From Bradyrhizobium sp. 141 (lineage in GTDB: Bacteria; Pseudomonadota; Alphaproteobacteria; Rhizobiales; Xanthobacteraceae), in contig NZ_JADPKR010000115.1 of NCBI RefSeq assembly GCF_023074055.1, forward strand, positions 124,001 to 188,000: 64,000 nt of DNA, in the 5' to 3' direction. Position 1 is the stretch's first letter. Each line of letters begins with the position of its first letter. The position numbers and the translations under genes were made by a program. The notes under the pieces are model-generated. The model saw only the letters and a program-made list of their open reading frames with translations. It was not told where the DNA came from and did not search any database. Below, piece after piece: positions 17,488 through 25,887 of this stretch.

Positions 17488-17550
17488 ATGAGGAACGGCA
17501 ACCGGGAGAGGCCCCGGACATCACAAAGAGGGCCGCAACCGGCGCAATAA
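17488..17550 (+). CDS. Possible 20-aa leader peptide upstream of hfq
   Basis: ATG 17488 is preceded by GAGGGGG with good spacing and opens MRNGNRERPRTSQRGPQPAQ, a very basic peptide that ends 27 nt before hfq. Only the ribosome binding site and position support it. It may be a leader, or this may simply be untranslated mRNA. Confidence 0.2.
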   Translation: MRNGNRERPRTSQRGPQPAQ

Positions 17551-17577
17551 AAAGAAACTCAAAGCGAGAAAAAAACA

Positions 17578-17826
17578 ATGGCGGCAGACCGCGCACAAAA
17601 CCTACAGGACACCTTCCTTAATCACGTTCGCAAAACCAAAACGCCACTGACGATCTTTCTGGTCAACGGAGTGAAGCTCCAGGGCATCGTGACCTGGTTC
17701 GACAATTTCTGTTTGCTGCTCCGGCGCGACGGTCATTCGCAGCTTGTCTACAAGCACGCGATCTCGACCATCATGCCGGGCGCACCGATTCAGTTGTTCG
17801 AAGGCGGCGAGGATCAGCCGGCTTGA
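17578..17826 (+). CDS. hfq: RNA chaperone Hfq
   Basis: The 82-aa protein shows both Sm motifs: NHVRKTKTPLTIFLVNGVKL leading to GIVTWFDNFCLLLRRDG (Sm1), and QLVYKHAISTIMPGAPI (Sm2, with the YKHA signature). The N-terminus DRAQNLQDTFLN is the usual alphaproteobacterial start. It forms hexamers that anneal small RNAs to mRNAs; in rhizobia it also affects nifA and nitrogen regulation. It lies 249 nt after ntrX and 11 nt before hflX, the classical hfq-hflX pairing. Confidence 0.98.
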   Translation: MAADRAQNLQDTFLNHVRKTKTPLTIFLVNGVKLQGIVTWFDNFCLLLRRDGHSQLVYKHAISTIMPGAPIQLFEGGEDQPA

Positions 17827-17837
17827 GAGTGATCTGA

Positions 17838-19220
17838 TTGGAACCCCGGAATTTCGACGGGGATGCCGACCGTCCGCGGTCGGCAGGGGCTAAGCAGACG
17901 GGGCGGGTGCTTGTCATCGGTCCCTATTTGCGAGTGCGCGCGGGCAATGCCGACGCGCAATCGGAAACTCACGTCTTGCGTGACGCCGAGGCCCGGCTTG
18001 ATGAAGCCGCGGGCCTCGCGCGCGCGATTGACCTTGTGATTGCCGACGCCATCATCGCGCCGATCAGCCAGATCAGGCCTGCGACGTATATCGGCAAGGG
18101 CAAGGTCGAGGAGATCGCTGCGCTGATCAAGACCCTCGACGTCGAACTCGTCGTGATGGATTGCGCGCTGGCGCCGATCCAGCAGCGCAATCTCGAGAAG
18201 GAATTGCACGCCAAGGTGCTCGACCGCACGGGGCTGATCCTGGAAATCTTCGGCCGCCGCGCCAAGACACGGGAAGGTTCGCTCCAGGTCGAGCTCGCGC
18301 ATCTCAACTACCAGCGCTCGCGCCTCGTCCGCTCCTGGACCCATCTGGAGCGCCAGCGCGGCGGCTTCGGATTCATGGGCGGTCCCGGCGAGACGCAGAT
18401 CGAGGCCGACCGCCGCCTGATCCAGGAGCGCATCTCCAAGCTTGAGAGTGAGCTGAAGAAGGTGCAGGCGACGCGCCGGCTGCATCGTGCCGGACGCCAG
18501 CGCGTGCCGTATCGCGTCGTGGCGCTGGTCGGTTACACCAATGCCGGCAAGTCGACGCTGTTCAACCGCCTGACGCGTGCCGACGTGCAGGCTGCCGACA
18601 TGCTGTTCGCCACCCTCGATCCGACGTTGCGTGCGCTGAGCCTGCCGCATGGCGGCAAGGCGATGCTGTCGGATACGGTCGGTTTCATCTCCAACCTGCC
18701 GACCCAGCTCGTCGCCGCCTTCCGCGCCACGCTGGAAGAGGTGTTGGAGGCCGACGTCATTCTCCATGTCCGTGACATCTCGCACGAGGATGCCGAAGCG
18801 CAGCAGAGCGACGTTGACGCCGTGCTGCGCCAGCTCGGCATCAACCCCGATGATTCAGGCCGCATCATCGAGGTCTGGAACAAGATCGACCGCTACGATA
18901 CCGAACAGCGCGAAGAGCTCTTGAACATCGCCGCGCGCAGGCCCGAAGATCACCCGGCGATGCTGGTCTCGGCCGTATCGGGCGAGGGCGTCGATGCACT
19001 TCTCGCCGCGATCGAGGAGCGTCTCGCCGCAAAACGTACCACGCTCGATCTCTCCATCGACGCTGCCGACGGCGCCGGCATCAGCTGGCTGCATCGCAAT
19101 GCCGAGGTGCTGGCGAAAGAGCTGCACGACGGCCGCTTCGACATGACCGTGCGTGTGGACGAGACCAAGCGGGATATCGTGGTGAACCGGTTCGACGCCG
19201 TGCCGCGTCTGTCGGCCTAA
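17838..19220 (+). CDS. hflX: Ribosome-associated GTPase HflX
   Basis: The 460-aa GTPase has the HflX N-terminal domain (ATYIGKGKVEEIAALI; VVMDCALAPIQQRNLEKEL; DRTGLILEIFGRRAKTREG), the glycine-rich linker GGFGFMGGPGETQIEADRR and the G domain: G1 GYTNAGKST, G3 DTVGFISNLP and G4 NKID. It splits or rescues stalled ribosomes under stress. The start appears to be TTG 17838, 11 nt after the hfq stop; a GTG further in, at VLVIGPYLRV, is an alternative. The first 20 residues are polar and variable. Confidence 0.93.
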   Translation: MEPRNFDGDADRPRSAGAKQTGRVLVIGPYLRVRAGNADAQSETHVLRDAEARLDEAAGLARAIDLVIADAIIAPISQIRPATYIGKGKVEEIAALIKTLDVELVVMDCALAPIQQRNLEKELHAKVLDRTGLILEIFGRRAKTREGSLQVELAHLNYQRSRLVRSWTHLERQRGGFGFMGGPGETQIEADRRLIQERISKLESELKKVQATRRLHRAGRQRVPYRVVALVGYTNAGKSTLFNRLTRADVQAADMLFATLDPTLRALSLPHGGKAMLSDTVGFISNLPTQLVAAFRATLEEVLEADVILHVRDISHEDAEAQQSDVDAVLRQLGINPDDSGRIIEVWNKIDRYDTEQREELLNIAARRPEDHPAMLVSAVSGEGVDALLAAIEERLAAKRTTLDLSIDAADGAGISWLHRNAEVLAKELHDGRFDMTVRVDETKRDIVVNRFDAVPRLSA

Positions 19221-19233
19221 GGCCAGCGGCTCA

Positions 19234-19320
19234 GTAGCCCGGATGGAGCGAAAGCGTAGTCCGGGATTCTCGCGTTCGGACAGATTGGCCCCGGATTGCG
19301 CTGCGCTCCATCCGGGCTAC
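19234..19320. repeat. Palindromic dispersed repeat (gtagcccgg family)
   Basis: The left end gtagcccggatggagcg and the right end cgctccatccgggctac are exact reverse complements over 17 bases. The inside also has ccggga and cccgga in matching positions, so the 87 bases form one long hairpin. It has the same family ends as 6362-6438. It sits between convergent hflX and the GNAT gene, where it may also end both transcripts. Confidence 0.75.
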
Positions 19321-19331
19321 GGCGGAGAGAA

Positions 19332-19790
19332 TCACCTCGACAGGTCGAGGCTCATGAACTGGTTGTGCGGACTCGCCTGGTAGTCGGCGAACGGCTCACA
19401 GGGGACGAAGCCGACGCTGCGGTAGAGCGCGACGGCGGGAACGTGCAGCGGCGCTGTGCCGGTCTCCAGGCTGAGACGCGCGTAGCCTCGCTTGCGGGCT
19501 TCGGCGATGATGTGGAGCAGGATAGCGCGACCGACCCCGGTCCCACGCGCGGCCGGCGCGGCGCGCATCGACTTCACTTCGCCGAGTGCCTCATCCAGCC
19601 GCTTCAGGGCACCGAAGCCAGCCAGCACATCGCCGTGCCAAACCGTCCAGAACGTCACGGTCGGAGCCGACAGACCGCTCGCATCCAGCGCCTGCGCGTG
19701 CTCACCCATGACGCTGCGGAGTTCTTCCAGATGATGTGCCAGCAGATCGGCGACATGCGGCGCCTTCGGATCGTCCTGTCTGATTTCCAT
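19332..19790 (-). CDS. GNAT-family N-acetyltransferase
   Basis: The 152-aa product has the GNAT acetyl-CoA fold. EVKSMRAAPAARGTGVGRAI holds the pyrophosphate-binding R/Q-x-x-G-x-G/A motif, followed by LLHIIAEARKRGYARLSLETG and the C-terminal ALYRSVGFVPCEPFADY, the usual Tyr/aromatic acceptor end. It probably acetylates an amine on a small molecule or protein; the substrate is unknown. ATG 19790 has AAGGA 6 nt upstream; an ATG at 19805 overlaps the mazG stop. It is the distal gene of a mazG-GNAT unit. Confidence 0.8.
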   Translation of the reverse strand: MEIRQDDPKAPHVADLLAHHLEELRSVMGEHAQALDASGLSAPTVTFWTVWHGDVLAGFGALKRLDEALGEVKSMRAAPAARGTGVGRAILLHIIAEARKRGYARLSLETGTAPLHVPAVALYRSVGFVPCEPFADYQASPHNQFMSLDLSR

Positions 19791-19804
19791 GGCGCGTCCT
19801 TGCA

Positions 19805-20623
19805 TCACTTAGCCGTCTTCGCCGCGTTCCACAGCGCGTCCATCTCCGCAAGCGACGCCTGTTCGAGCGTCCGGCCCTGTGCCTCCAGGGCTCGCTCGAT
19901 ATAGGCAAACCGCCGCTCGAATTTCGCGTTCGTCGCGCGCAAGGCTGCTTCCGGATCGGCGTCGACATGGCGGGCGAGATTGACGAGCGCGAACATCAGA
20001 TCGCCGGTCTCTTCGGCGATCTCCAGCTTGTCGTTGCGGTCGAGCGCGGCCTCGATCTCGTCGGCTTCCTCGCGGATTTTTTGCAGCACCGCGCGCGGGT
20101 CGTTCCAGTCGAAGCCGACGGTGGAAGCCTTGCGCTGCAGCTCCATGGCGCGCGTCAGCGCGGGCTGGCCGGCCTTCACGCCCGACAGCAGCGATGTGTG
20201 CGCCGGCACTTCCTCCGCCGGCCGGCGTGCGGCGCGCTCGGCCTTCTCCTCCGCCTTGATGCGGTCCCAGACCTCCTTGACGTGGGAGGAGGCGAGGTTG
20301 CCGTCCTTGTCCGCGAAGACATGGGGATGGCGCCGGATCATCTTGCGGGTGATGGCCTCGACGACGTCACCAAAAGCAAATGCGTTCTGCTCCGACGCCA
20401 TCTGGGCGTGGAACACCACCTGGAGCAGAAGGTCGCCGAGCTCCTCGCGGAGATCGTCGAGATCGCCGCGGGTGATGGCCTCGACTACCTCATAGGCCTC
20501 CTCGATCGTATAGGGCGCGATCGTCGCAAAATCCTGTTCAAGGTCCCAGGGGCAGCCGGTCACCGGCGTGCGCAACGCCGCCATGATCTCGATCAGGCGG
20601 GAAATATCGCGGGAAGGGGTCAT
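19805..20623 (-). CDS. mazG: Nucleoside triphosphate pyrophosphohydrolase MazG
   Basis: The 272-aa protein contains two MazG repeats. The first has LRTPVTGCPWDLEQDFATIA and the metal-binding acidic cluster EEAYEVVEAI...DLREELGDLLLQVVFHAQ. The second (about 165-250) has KIREEADEIEAALD and EIAEETGDLMFALVNLARH. It hydrolyses non-canonical or surplus NTPs to NMP and PPi and lowers (p)ppGpp effects in some bacteria. ATG 20623 with the family N-terminus MTPSRDISRLIEIMAAL is clear. The downstream GNAT gene starts close behind. Confidence 0.93.
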   Translation of the reverse strand: MTPSRDISRLIEIMAALRTPVTGCPWDLEQDFATIAPYTIEEAYEVVEAITRGDLDDLREELGDLLLQVVFHAQMASEQNAFAFGDVVEAITRKMIRRHPHVFADKDGNLASSHVKEVWDRIKAEEKAERAARRPAEEVPAHTSLLSGVKAGQPALTRAMELQRKASTVGFDWNDPRAVLQKIREEADEIEAALDRNDKLEIAEETGDLMFALVNLARHVDADPEAALRATNAKFERRFAYIERALEAQGRTLEQASLAEMDALWNAAKTAK

Positions 20624-20748
20624 TGCGGGGCGCTCTCCTGGGTCCCAGTCTTATGCCAAAAGCGGGCCGCCGTTCCCAGCGTGGGCGTGCGCAACGGGCC
20701 GATTTCCACCGATTGGCGGGCAGGGCCTGCAATGCTAAAGCGCGGGCC

Positions 20749-21462
20749 ATGAGTGACGCATTTTCCTCCGAAACCGCGCTGGTGCTGTTTTCCGGCGGCC
20801 AGGATTCCACCACCTGCCTTGCCTGGGCGCTGAGCCGCTTCGCGCGCGTGGAGACGCTGGGCTTCGACTACGGTCAGCGCCACGCCATTGAGCTCGCCTG
20901 TCGCGAGCGGCTGTTCGACGGCGTGAAAGCGCTACGCGCGGACTGGGCCGCAAAGCTCGGCGAAAGCCACACGCTGTCGATCCCGACGCTGGCGGCGGTG
21001 TCCGAGACCGCGCTGACGCGCGACGTCGCGATCGCGATGGGCGCCGACGGACTGCCCAACACCTTCGTGCCCGGCCGCAATCTGGTGTTCCTGACCTTCG
21101 CGGCGGCGCTGGCCTACCGGCGCGGCATCACACATATCGTCGGGGGCATGTGCGAGACCGATTATTCCGGCTATCCCGATTGCCGCGACGACACCGTCCG
21201 CGCCATGCAGGCCGCGCTCTCGCTCGGCATGGCCAGAGAGTTCGAGCTGCATACGCCCTTGATGTGGATCGACAAGGCCGCGACGTGGCAGCTCGCGCAG
21301 GATCTCGGCGGCCAGGGGCTGGTCGATCTCATCCGCGAGCACTCCCACACCTGCTATCTCGGCGAACGCGGCGCCCAGCACGATTGGGGTTATGGCTGCG
21401 GAGAATGCCCGGCATGCAGCCTGCGGGCGAAGGGGTGGCGGGAGTTCGTGGCGGGGAAGTGA
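20749..21462 (+). CDS. queC: 7-cyano-7-deazaguanine synthase
   Basis: The 237-aa enzyme makes preQ0 from 7-carboxy-7-deazaguanine, ATP and ammonia in queuosine synthesis. It has the PP-loop LVLFSGGQDSTTCLAWAL, then GFDYGQRHAIEL, VPGRNLVFLTFAAALAYRRG, GGMCETDYSGYPDCRD and a C-terminal zinc cluster, HTCYLG...YGCGECPACSLRAKGW, with four cysteines. ATG 20749 (MSDAFSSETALVLFSGG) is the family-like start; the frame upstream is non-coding. It is divergent from mazG. No other que gene is in the window. Confidence 0.95.
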   Translation: MSDAFSSETALVLFSGGQDSTTCLAWALSRFARVETLGFDYGQRHAIELACRERLFDGVKALRADWAAKLGESHTLSIPTLAAVSETALTRDVAIAMGADGLPNTFVPGRNLVFLTFAAALAYRRGITHIVGGMCETDYSGYPDCRDDTVRAMQAALSLGMAREFELHTPLMWIDKAATWQLAQDLGGQGLVDLIREHSHTCYLGERGAQHDWGYGCGECPACSLRAKGWREFVAGK

Positions 21463-21475
21463 TCGCCGTACTCTT

Positions 21476-21622
21476 CTCTCGTGCCCCGGACGCAGCGCAG
21501 CGCTTCTTCAGCGGTGCGCTGCAGAGCCGGGGCCCATGTTTCCGTAACGTATCGTGTCGCCATCTGGGTCCCGGCTCTGCGCCGCAACGCTTGCGCGTTG
21601 CAGCTTGTCAGGGACACGAGAG
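21476..21622. repeat. Palindromic dispersed repeat with terminal ctctcgtg/cacgagag
   Basis: The ends ctctcgtg and cacgagag are complementary, as are internal segments gagccgggg...ccc and gggtcccggctctgc, over about 147 bases. The block lies just after queC and has no coding character. I recognise this layout (cgtgccccggacgcagcgca) as a common Bradyrhizobium intergenic repeat, from memory. Confidence 0.65.
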
Positions 21623-21655
21623 CGAACCGCTCGCAATGACGGCGTGTGGTGGGAG

Positions 21656-22036
21656 CTACCGAAAATCCTCCTCCCGCAGCTCAATCGGTTTGCCGTGCGG
21701 GGTCCGGTCCGCGGCGTGGTCCCAGGCATCGCGATAGCGATGCAGCGTATCCATCGACGCGACGCCCTTGCGTGCGATCAATCCTTCGAGCGTCGCGAGC
21801 CAGTGCAGGTAGTAAGTCTCGCCGGTGTCGGGGTCGCCGGCGGCCTGCGCGCGCTTGATCTCGGAGGCGAGGCTAGCTGCCCATTCCGGCCAGGTGAACA
21901 CGCCGCGCTCGTGCAGCCTCAATGCCATTGCGAAGGCGTGCGCCTCCCAGGGCGCGCGGAACACCGGGCCGTCGTCGTCGCGCGGAATGCTCGGGATCGC
22001 CGCTGTCGCGGCGGCAGCGGCGCTACCGCTCATCAT
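21656..22036 (-). CDS. Nitrile hydratase accessory protein
   Basis: The 126-aa protein has the NHase-accessory pattern: DDDGPVFRAPWEAHAFAMAL, LHERGVFTWPEWAASLASEI and TYYLHWLATLEGLIARKGV. This resembles the N-terminal half of the beta subunit and is seen in metallochaperone/activator proteins that insert cobalt into the alpha subunit. It overlaps the beta-subunit gene by 4 nt and is the last gene of the operon, as in other cobalt-type clusters. Confidence 0.85.
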   Translation of the reverse strand: MMSGSAAAAATAAIPSIPRDDDGPVFRAPWEAHAFAMALRLHERGVFTWPEWAASLASEIKRAQAAGDPDTGETYYLHWLATLEGLIARKGVASMDTLHRYRDAWDHAADRTPHGKPIELREEDFR

Positions 22037-22692
22037 GCCGGATCCAGATAGGGCTCGAAGGCATCAATTGAGACCTTCAGCGTGGGATCGCCATCCTCGC
22101 CCCAGAGATCACGGCCTTCGAACACGACGGTGTAGAGCCATTGGGGATTTTCGCCGAGCTCCATCGCTGCGGAATCCGGAAACACATGGCAGCCGTGGTT
22201 CAGCTCGACGACACCAACATGGCCGCGCACATAGCGCGGCAACCTGGTGTGCGTGGCCGGATGAATGTTCCTGGCGCGTACGCGATCGCCGATGCTGAAT
22301 TTCGCGGGCGCGGGGGCAGGGCGGGCGAACTTGCCGCGCACCATGATGCGCTCGACCTGACCAAGATCGAACTTGCCGTGCTTGAGCGTCTTTGCGGGCT
22401 GCATCGCATGGCCGGCGGCGACCTCGTCCCTCGTGAGGTAGCCCTTCTCCATCAGCATCTCCTCGAGCCCGAGAAACCATTTCTTGTAATAGGAACTCGA
22501 CAGGTAGACATGCGGCGGCAGCGTTTCGCGGTAAAAGCGCGAGGTGTCGATGTTGAAGGCGCCGGCCGCGCCCATCGCGCGCACCATCGCCAGCACGCGG
22601 GATTCCCATTCCTCGTGGAACATCGGCTCGTTGGCTTCCGGCTCAACCTTGCCGAACCCGTCCATGCCGCCCATGTCGTGCACGCCGTTCAA
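22033..22692 (-). CDS. nthB: Nitrile hydratase beta subunit
   Basis: The 219-aa subunit begins MNGVHDMGGMDGFGKVEPEA, a hallmark N-terminus. The helical half (EEWESRVLAMVRAMGAAGAF; YYKKWFLGLEEMLMEKGYL) is followed by the SH3-like C-terminal barrel (FSIGDRVRARNIHPATHTRLPR then YVRGHVGVVELNHG). It builds the active-site channel with the alpha subunit. It overlaps nthA at its start and the accessory gene at its end by 4 nt each, so the three genes form one tightly coupled operon. Confidence 0.93.
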   Translation of the reverse strand: MNGVHDMGGMDGFGKVEPEANEPMFHEEWESRVLAMVRAMGAAGAFNIDTSRFYRETLPPHVYLSSSYYKKWFLGLEEMLMEKGYLTRDEVAAGHAMQPAKTLKHGKFDLGQVERIMVRGKFARPAPAPAKFSIGDRVRARNIHPATHTRLPRYVRGHVGVVELNHGCHVFPDSAAMELGENPQWLYTVVFEGRDLWGEDGDPTLKVSIDAFEPYLDPA

Positions 22693-23318
22693 GAGGGGGC
22701 TCCCGGTGTTTTGGGAAAGCCGGTCCCGATCATGGAATCACGCGTGACGAGCTCGGCGAGCTGCTCCTCGCTCCAGCCCTCGGTGCCCTCGGGGCGCATC
22801 GGCAGCACCAGGAAGCGGGTCTCTGCCGTCGAGTCCCAGACCCGGATCTCCATGTCCTTCGGCAGGGTGACGTCGAAATCGGCGAGGACGCCGCGTGGAT
22901 CCTTCACGGCACGGGACCGGTAGGGCGCAGCCTTGTACCAGACCGGCGGCAGTCCGAGCATTTCCCAGGGGTAGCAGGAGCACAGCGTGCACACGACCAT
23001 GTTGTGCCGCCGCGGCGTGTTCTCGACCACGACGAGATGGTCGCCGACGCGGCTGACATGGCCGAGCGTGCCGATGGCTTTGGAGCCATCCTCGAGCAGC
23101 GCCGCCTTGAACGCCGGATCGGCCCAGGCCTTGGCGACGACGCGCGCGCCGTTGTGCGGGCCGATCTTGGTCTCATAGGCCTGGATGATGGCGTCGAGCG
23201 CGGCGGGCTCGACATAGCCTTTTTCGGTCAGGATGGTCTCGAGCGCGCGCACGCGCAGCTCGGTCTCCGACAATTCGGAATGATCGTGGTCGTAGTGATG
23301 GTCGTGATCGTGGCTCAT
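22689..23318 (-). CDS. nthA: Nitrile hydratase alpha subunit, cobalt type
   Basis: The 209-aa catalytic subunit hydrates nitriles to amides. The metal-binding loop is VCTLCSC, with cysteines 110, 113 and 115. Thr at the second position marks the cobalt class (iron enzymes have Ser). The two later cysteines are normally oxidised to sulfenic and sulfinic acids. After the start (MSHDHDHHYDHDH) residues 3-13 form a histidine/aspartate cluster that could bind cobalt. ATG 23318 gives the His-rich N-terminus; a longer frame to 23384 adds poor sequence. No amidase follows, so the amide product must be handled elsewhere. Confidence 0.95.
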   Translation of the reverse strand: MSHDHDHHYDHDHSELSETELRVRALETILTEKGYVEPAALDAIIQAYETKIGPHNGARVVAKAWADPAFKAALLEDGSKAIGTLGHVSRVGDHLVVVENTPRRHNMVVCTLCSCYPWEMLGLPPVWYKAAPYRSRAVKDPRGVLADFDVTLPKDMEIRVWDSTAETRFLVLPMRPEGTEGWSEEQLAELVTRDSMIGTGFPKTPGAPS

Positions 23319-23439
23319 GGTCTGGAAGATAGGGGCAATGGGCCCTGCCTGTCGAGTATGCGTTGCGGCGCAACCGGGTCCCATATTCGTGAGGCCGGAT
23401 GTAGGCTAGCATCGCCGCACGGCAGAGTGGGAGACGTTG

Positions 23440-24246
23440 GTGACGGACTACGTGAAGATCGAAAAGGGCCTCGGGCCCGAGGGACGGATCGCGGTGGTGC
23501 GTTTCGACCGCGGCGACGGCATCAATGCGCTGTCGCCGGAGGCGCTGCGCCAGCTCACCGCGGCCGCGCGCAGCTTCGAGGATGATGCTGCGACCTCCGT
23601 CGTGGTGCTGACAGGCAGCGCGAGCGCATTCAGCGCCGGCTTCGACCTGAAGGATGCCGAGGGACGCGCGCGCAAGGACATGGATCTCGGCATCTTGCGG
23701 CGGCACCTCAAGCTCGGACCACGTCTCACCCACGCCTGGCAGGAGATGGAGCAGATCACGATCGCGGCGATCGAGGGCTTTTGCGTCGGCGGTGGCGTGG
23801 CGCTGGCCGTTGCGCTCGACTTCCGTGTCATGGGCAGCGATGCCCATCTGCGCGTGCCCGAGATCGGGCTCGGCATGAACATGAGCTGGCAGAGCATCCC
23901 GCGCATGCTGCATTTGATCGGGCCCGCCCGCACCAAGCAGGCCGTGATCCTGGCCGATCAGCGCATCTCTGCGGAGGAAGCCTATGAATGGGGTCTGGTG
24001 GAGCACGTCGTCGATCCCGGCCATGCGTTCGACGCCGCCATGGATCTCGCCCGGAAAGTCGCGGCGCAGCCGCCGCTCTCTGTGGCGATGACGAAACTCA
24101 CCGTCAACCGGCTCGCGCATGCGCTCGATGATCTCGCCAGCCACATGGACGTCGACCAGTTCGCGCTCGCTGGCTTCAGCGAGGATCACAAGGAGGGCGT
24201 CGAGGCGTTCCTGGCTCGCCGCAAGCCGCGCTTCAAGGGGCGGTAG
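23440..24246 (+). CDS. Enoyl-CoA hydratase/isomerase family protein
   Basis: The crotonase-fold protein (268-269 aa) shows AVVRFDRGDGINALSPEAL, the CoA-binding SAFSAGFDLKDAEG and EGFCVGGGVALAVALDFRV, then VPEIGLGMNMSW. Of the two catalytic glutamates of crotonase, the one in PEIGLG is present. The one in GGGxE is replaced by alanine (GGGVALA), so classical hydratase activity is doubtful and an isomerase or other crotonase reaction is more likely. Start GTG 23440 (VTDYVKIEKG) or TTG 23437. It is divergent from the nitrile hydratase operon. Confidence 0.88.
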   Translation: MTDYVKIEKGLGPEGRIAVVRFDRGDGINALSPEALRQLTAAARSFEDDAATSVVVLTGSASAFSAGFDLKDAEGRARKDMDLGILRRHLKLGPRLTHAWQEMEQITIAAIEGFCVGGGVALAVALDFRVMGSDAHLRVPEIGLGMNMSWQSIPRMLHLIGPARTKQAVILADQRISAEEAYEWGLVEHVVDPGHAFDAAMDLARKVAAQPPLSVAMTKLTVNRLAHALDDLASHMDVDQFALAGFSEDHKEGVEAFLARRKPRFKGR

Positions 24247-24357
24247 AAACCGACGTCAGACCATTGATCGCATCGCGGACAATCCGTATACGCCGCGCAG
24301 GGACAAAGCAGCCCGGACAACGGGCGCACGATGTGACGGCAATCGAGGGGAGGGCTC

Positions 24358-25830
24358 ATGGCCACTGGTTCACAGGCGCCTGGAGCAAAAGGGTTTCGCT
24401 GGAAGCTGATCGCACCGCTCGTGGTGTGGCTGGCCATCTATCTGTGGCCGGTGCCCTCAGGGCTCAACGTCAATCAGTGGCACTATTTCGCGGTGTTCGC
24501 GGCCGTCATCACCGGGCTCATCCTGGAATCGATGCCGGTCGGCGCGGTCGGATTCATCGGCCTGACTGTCGCGGGCGTCGCTGGCTATATCGATCCCGAT
24601 CCGACCAAGTCGCTGCGCTGGATGCTGGCAGGCTTTGCCGAGAGCACGGTCTGGTTGATCGTCGGCGCCTTCGTGTTCTCGATCGGCTATCGCAAGAGCC
24701 AGCTCGGCCGGCGTATTGCCTTGGTGCTGGTGCAGCGCCTTGGCCGCAATACGCTCGGCCTCGGCTATGCGGTGGCGATGTCGGACTTCCTGCTCGCGCC
24801 GGCGACGCCGTCCAATACCGCGCGCAGCGGCGGCATCGTCTATCCCATCATCAGCAACATCCCGCGCATCTACGGCTCCGAGCCGGGGCCGACCGCCGGC
24901 AGGATCGGCACCTACGTGATGTGGACGGCGTTCGCCGCGACCGCCGTCACCAGCTCGCTGTTCTTCACGGCGCTTGCGCCCAACGCGGCGGCGCTGGCTA
25001 TCGCCAAGAAGACGGTCGGGGTCGAGGTCAGCTGGGGCCAGTGGTTTCTCGGCTTCGCGCCGCTCGGCATTCTCCTGATGGTGCTCGTTCCGCTGCTCAG
25101 CTACGCGATGTGCCGCCCCGAGGTGAAACGCAGCCCGGAGATCTCCGAATGGGCGGCGAAGGAACTCGCCGAGATGGGCCCGATGTCGCGCAACGAGTGG
25201 ATCATGCTTGGGCTGATCGTGCTCGCGATGTTCCTGTGGATTGCTGGCTCGAGCCCGGACATTCATGTCCCCGTCCTCGGCTCGAACTTCGTCAATGCGA
25301 CCACCGTCGTGTTCATCGTGATCTCGCTGATGCTGGTGACCGGCGTGATCGAGTTTGCCGACATCGTCAGCGAGAAGAGCGCCTGGGAGGTGTTCTTCTA
25401 TTTCACCTCGCTGCTGACGCTGGCCTCCGGCCTCAACGAGATCGGCTTCATCAAATGGTTCGCGACCGAATACGCAAAACCGCTCGCCGGGCTGTCGCCG
25501 TCGACCGCGATGCTGCTGCTGGTCGCGCTGTTCTTCTGGATCCACTATTTCTTCTCGAGCATCACCTCGCATGCCGCCGCCGTGCTGCCGGTCGTGCTCG
25601 CGGTTGGATCGGGCATCCCCGGTCTGCCGGTCACGACGCTCGCCATGCTCTGCATGTACTCGCTCGGCCTGATGGGCGTGATCTCGCCTTACGCGACCGG
25701 ACCCGCGCCGATGTATTTCGGCAGCGGCTATATCGGAAAGGGCCAATTCTGGGGTTTTGGCCTGATCTTCGGGCTGCTCTATTTCGCCGGGCTCCTGCTG
25801 ATCGTGCTACCCTGGTTGCAGATGGGATGA
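24358..25830 (+). CDS. DASS/SLC13-type anion permease
   Basis: The 490-aa protein has about 12 hydrophobic segments and the family signatures ATPSNTARSGGIVYPI (SNT substrate/sodium motif) and SLTLASGLNEIG with SSITSHAAAVLPV near the C-terminus, where the second SxT-type hairpin belongs. Such carriers move dicarboxylates, citrate or 2-oxoglutarate with sodium or by exchange. GAGGGGAGGG precedes ATG 24358. A GC-rich hairpin (25846-25887) follows the stop. The substrate cannot be told from the sequence. Confidence 0.9.
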   Translation: MATGSQAPGAKGFRWKLIAPLVVWLAIYLWPVPSGLNVNQWHYFAVFAAVITGLILESMPVGAVGFIGLTVAGVAGYIDPDPTKSLRWMLAGFAESTVWLIVGAFVFSIGYRKSQLGRRIALVLVQRLGRNTLGLGYAVAMSDFLLAPATPSNTARSGGIVYPIISNIPRIYGSEPGPTAGRIGTYVMWTAFAATAVTSSLFFTALAPNAAALAIAKKTVGVEVSWGQWFLGFAPLGILLMVLVPLLSYAMCRPEVKRSPEISEWAAKELAEMGPMSRNEWIMLGLIVLAMFLWIAGSSPDIHVPVLGSNFVNATTVVFIVISLMLVTGVIEFADIVSEKSAWEVFFYFTSLLTLASGLNEIGFIKWFATEYAKPLAGLSPSTAMLLLVALFFWIHYFFSSITSHAAAVLPVVLAVGSGIPGLPVTTLAMLCMYSLGLMGVISPYATGPAPMYFGSGYIGKGQFWGFGLIFGLLYFAGLLLIVLPWLQMG

Positions 25831-25845
25831 GCCCGGCGGGAGGCT

Positions 25846-25887
25846 GATCTCCCCGGGCGAAGGAATATTCTTCTCCGGGGGGAGATC
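25846..25887 (+). terminator. Hairpin after the anion permease gene
   Basis: The arms gatctccccgg (25846-25856) and ccggggggagatc (25875-25887) pair with two extra Gs, 18 nt apart. The loop is AT-rich (gaaggaatattcttct) and can pair internally. No long U-run follows, so termination is plausible but not certain. Confidence 0.45.
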
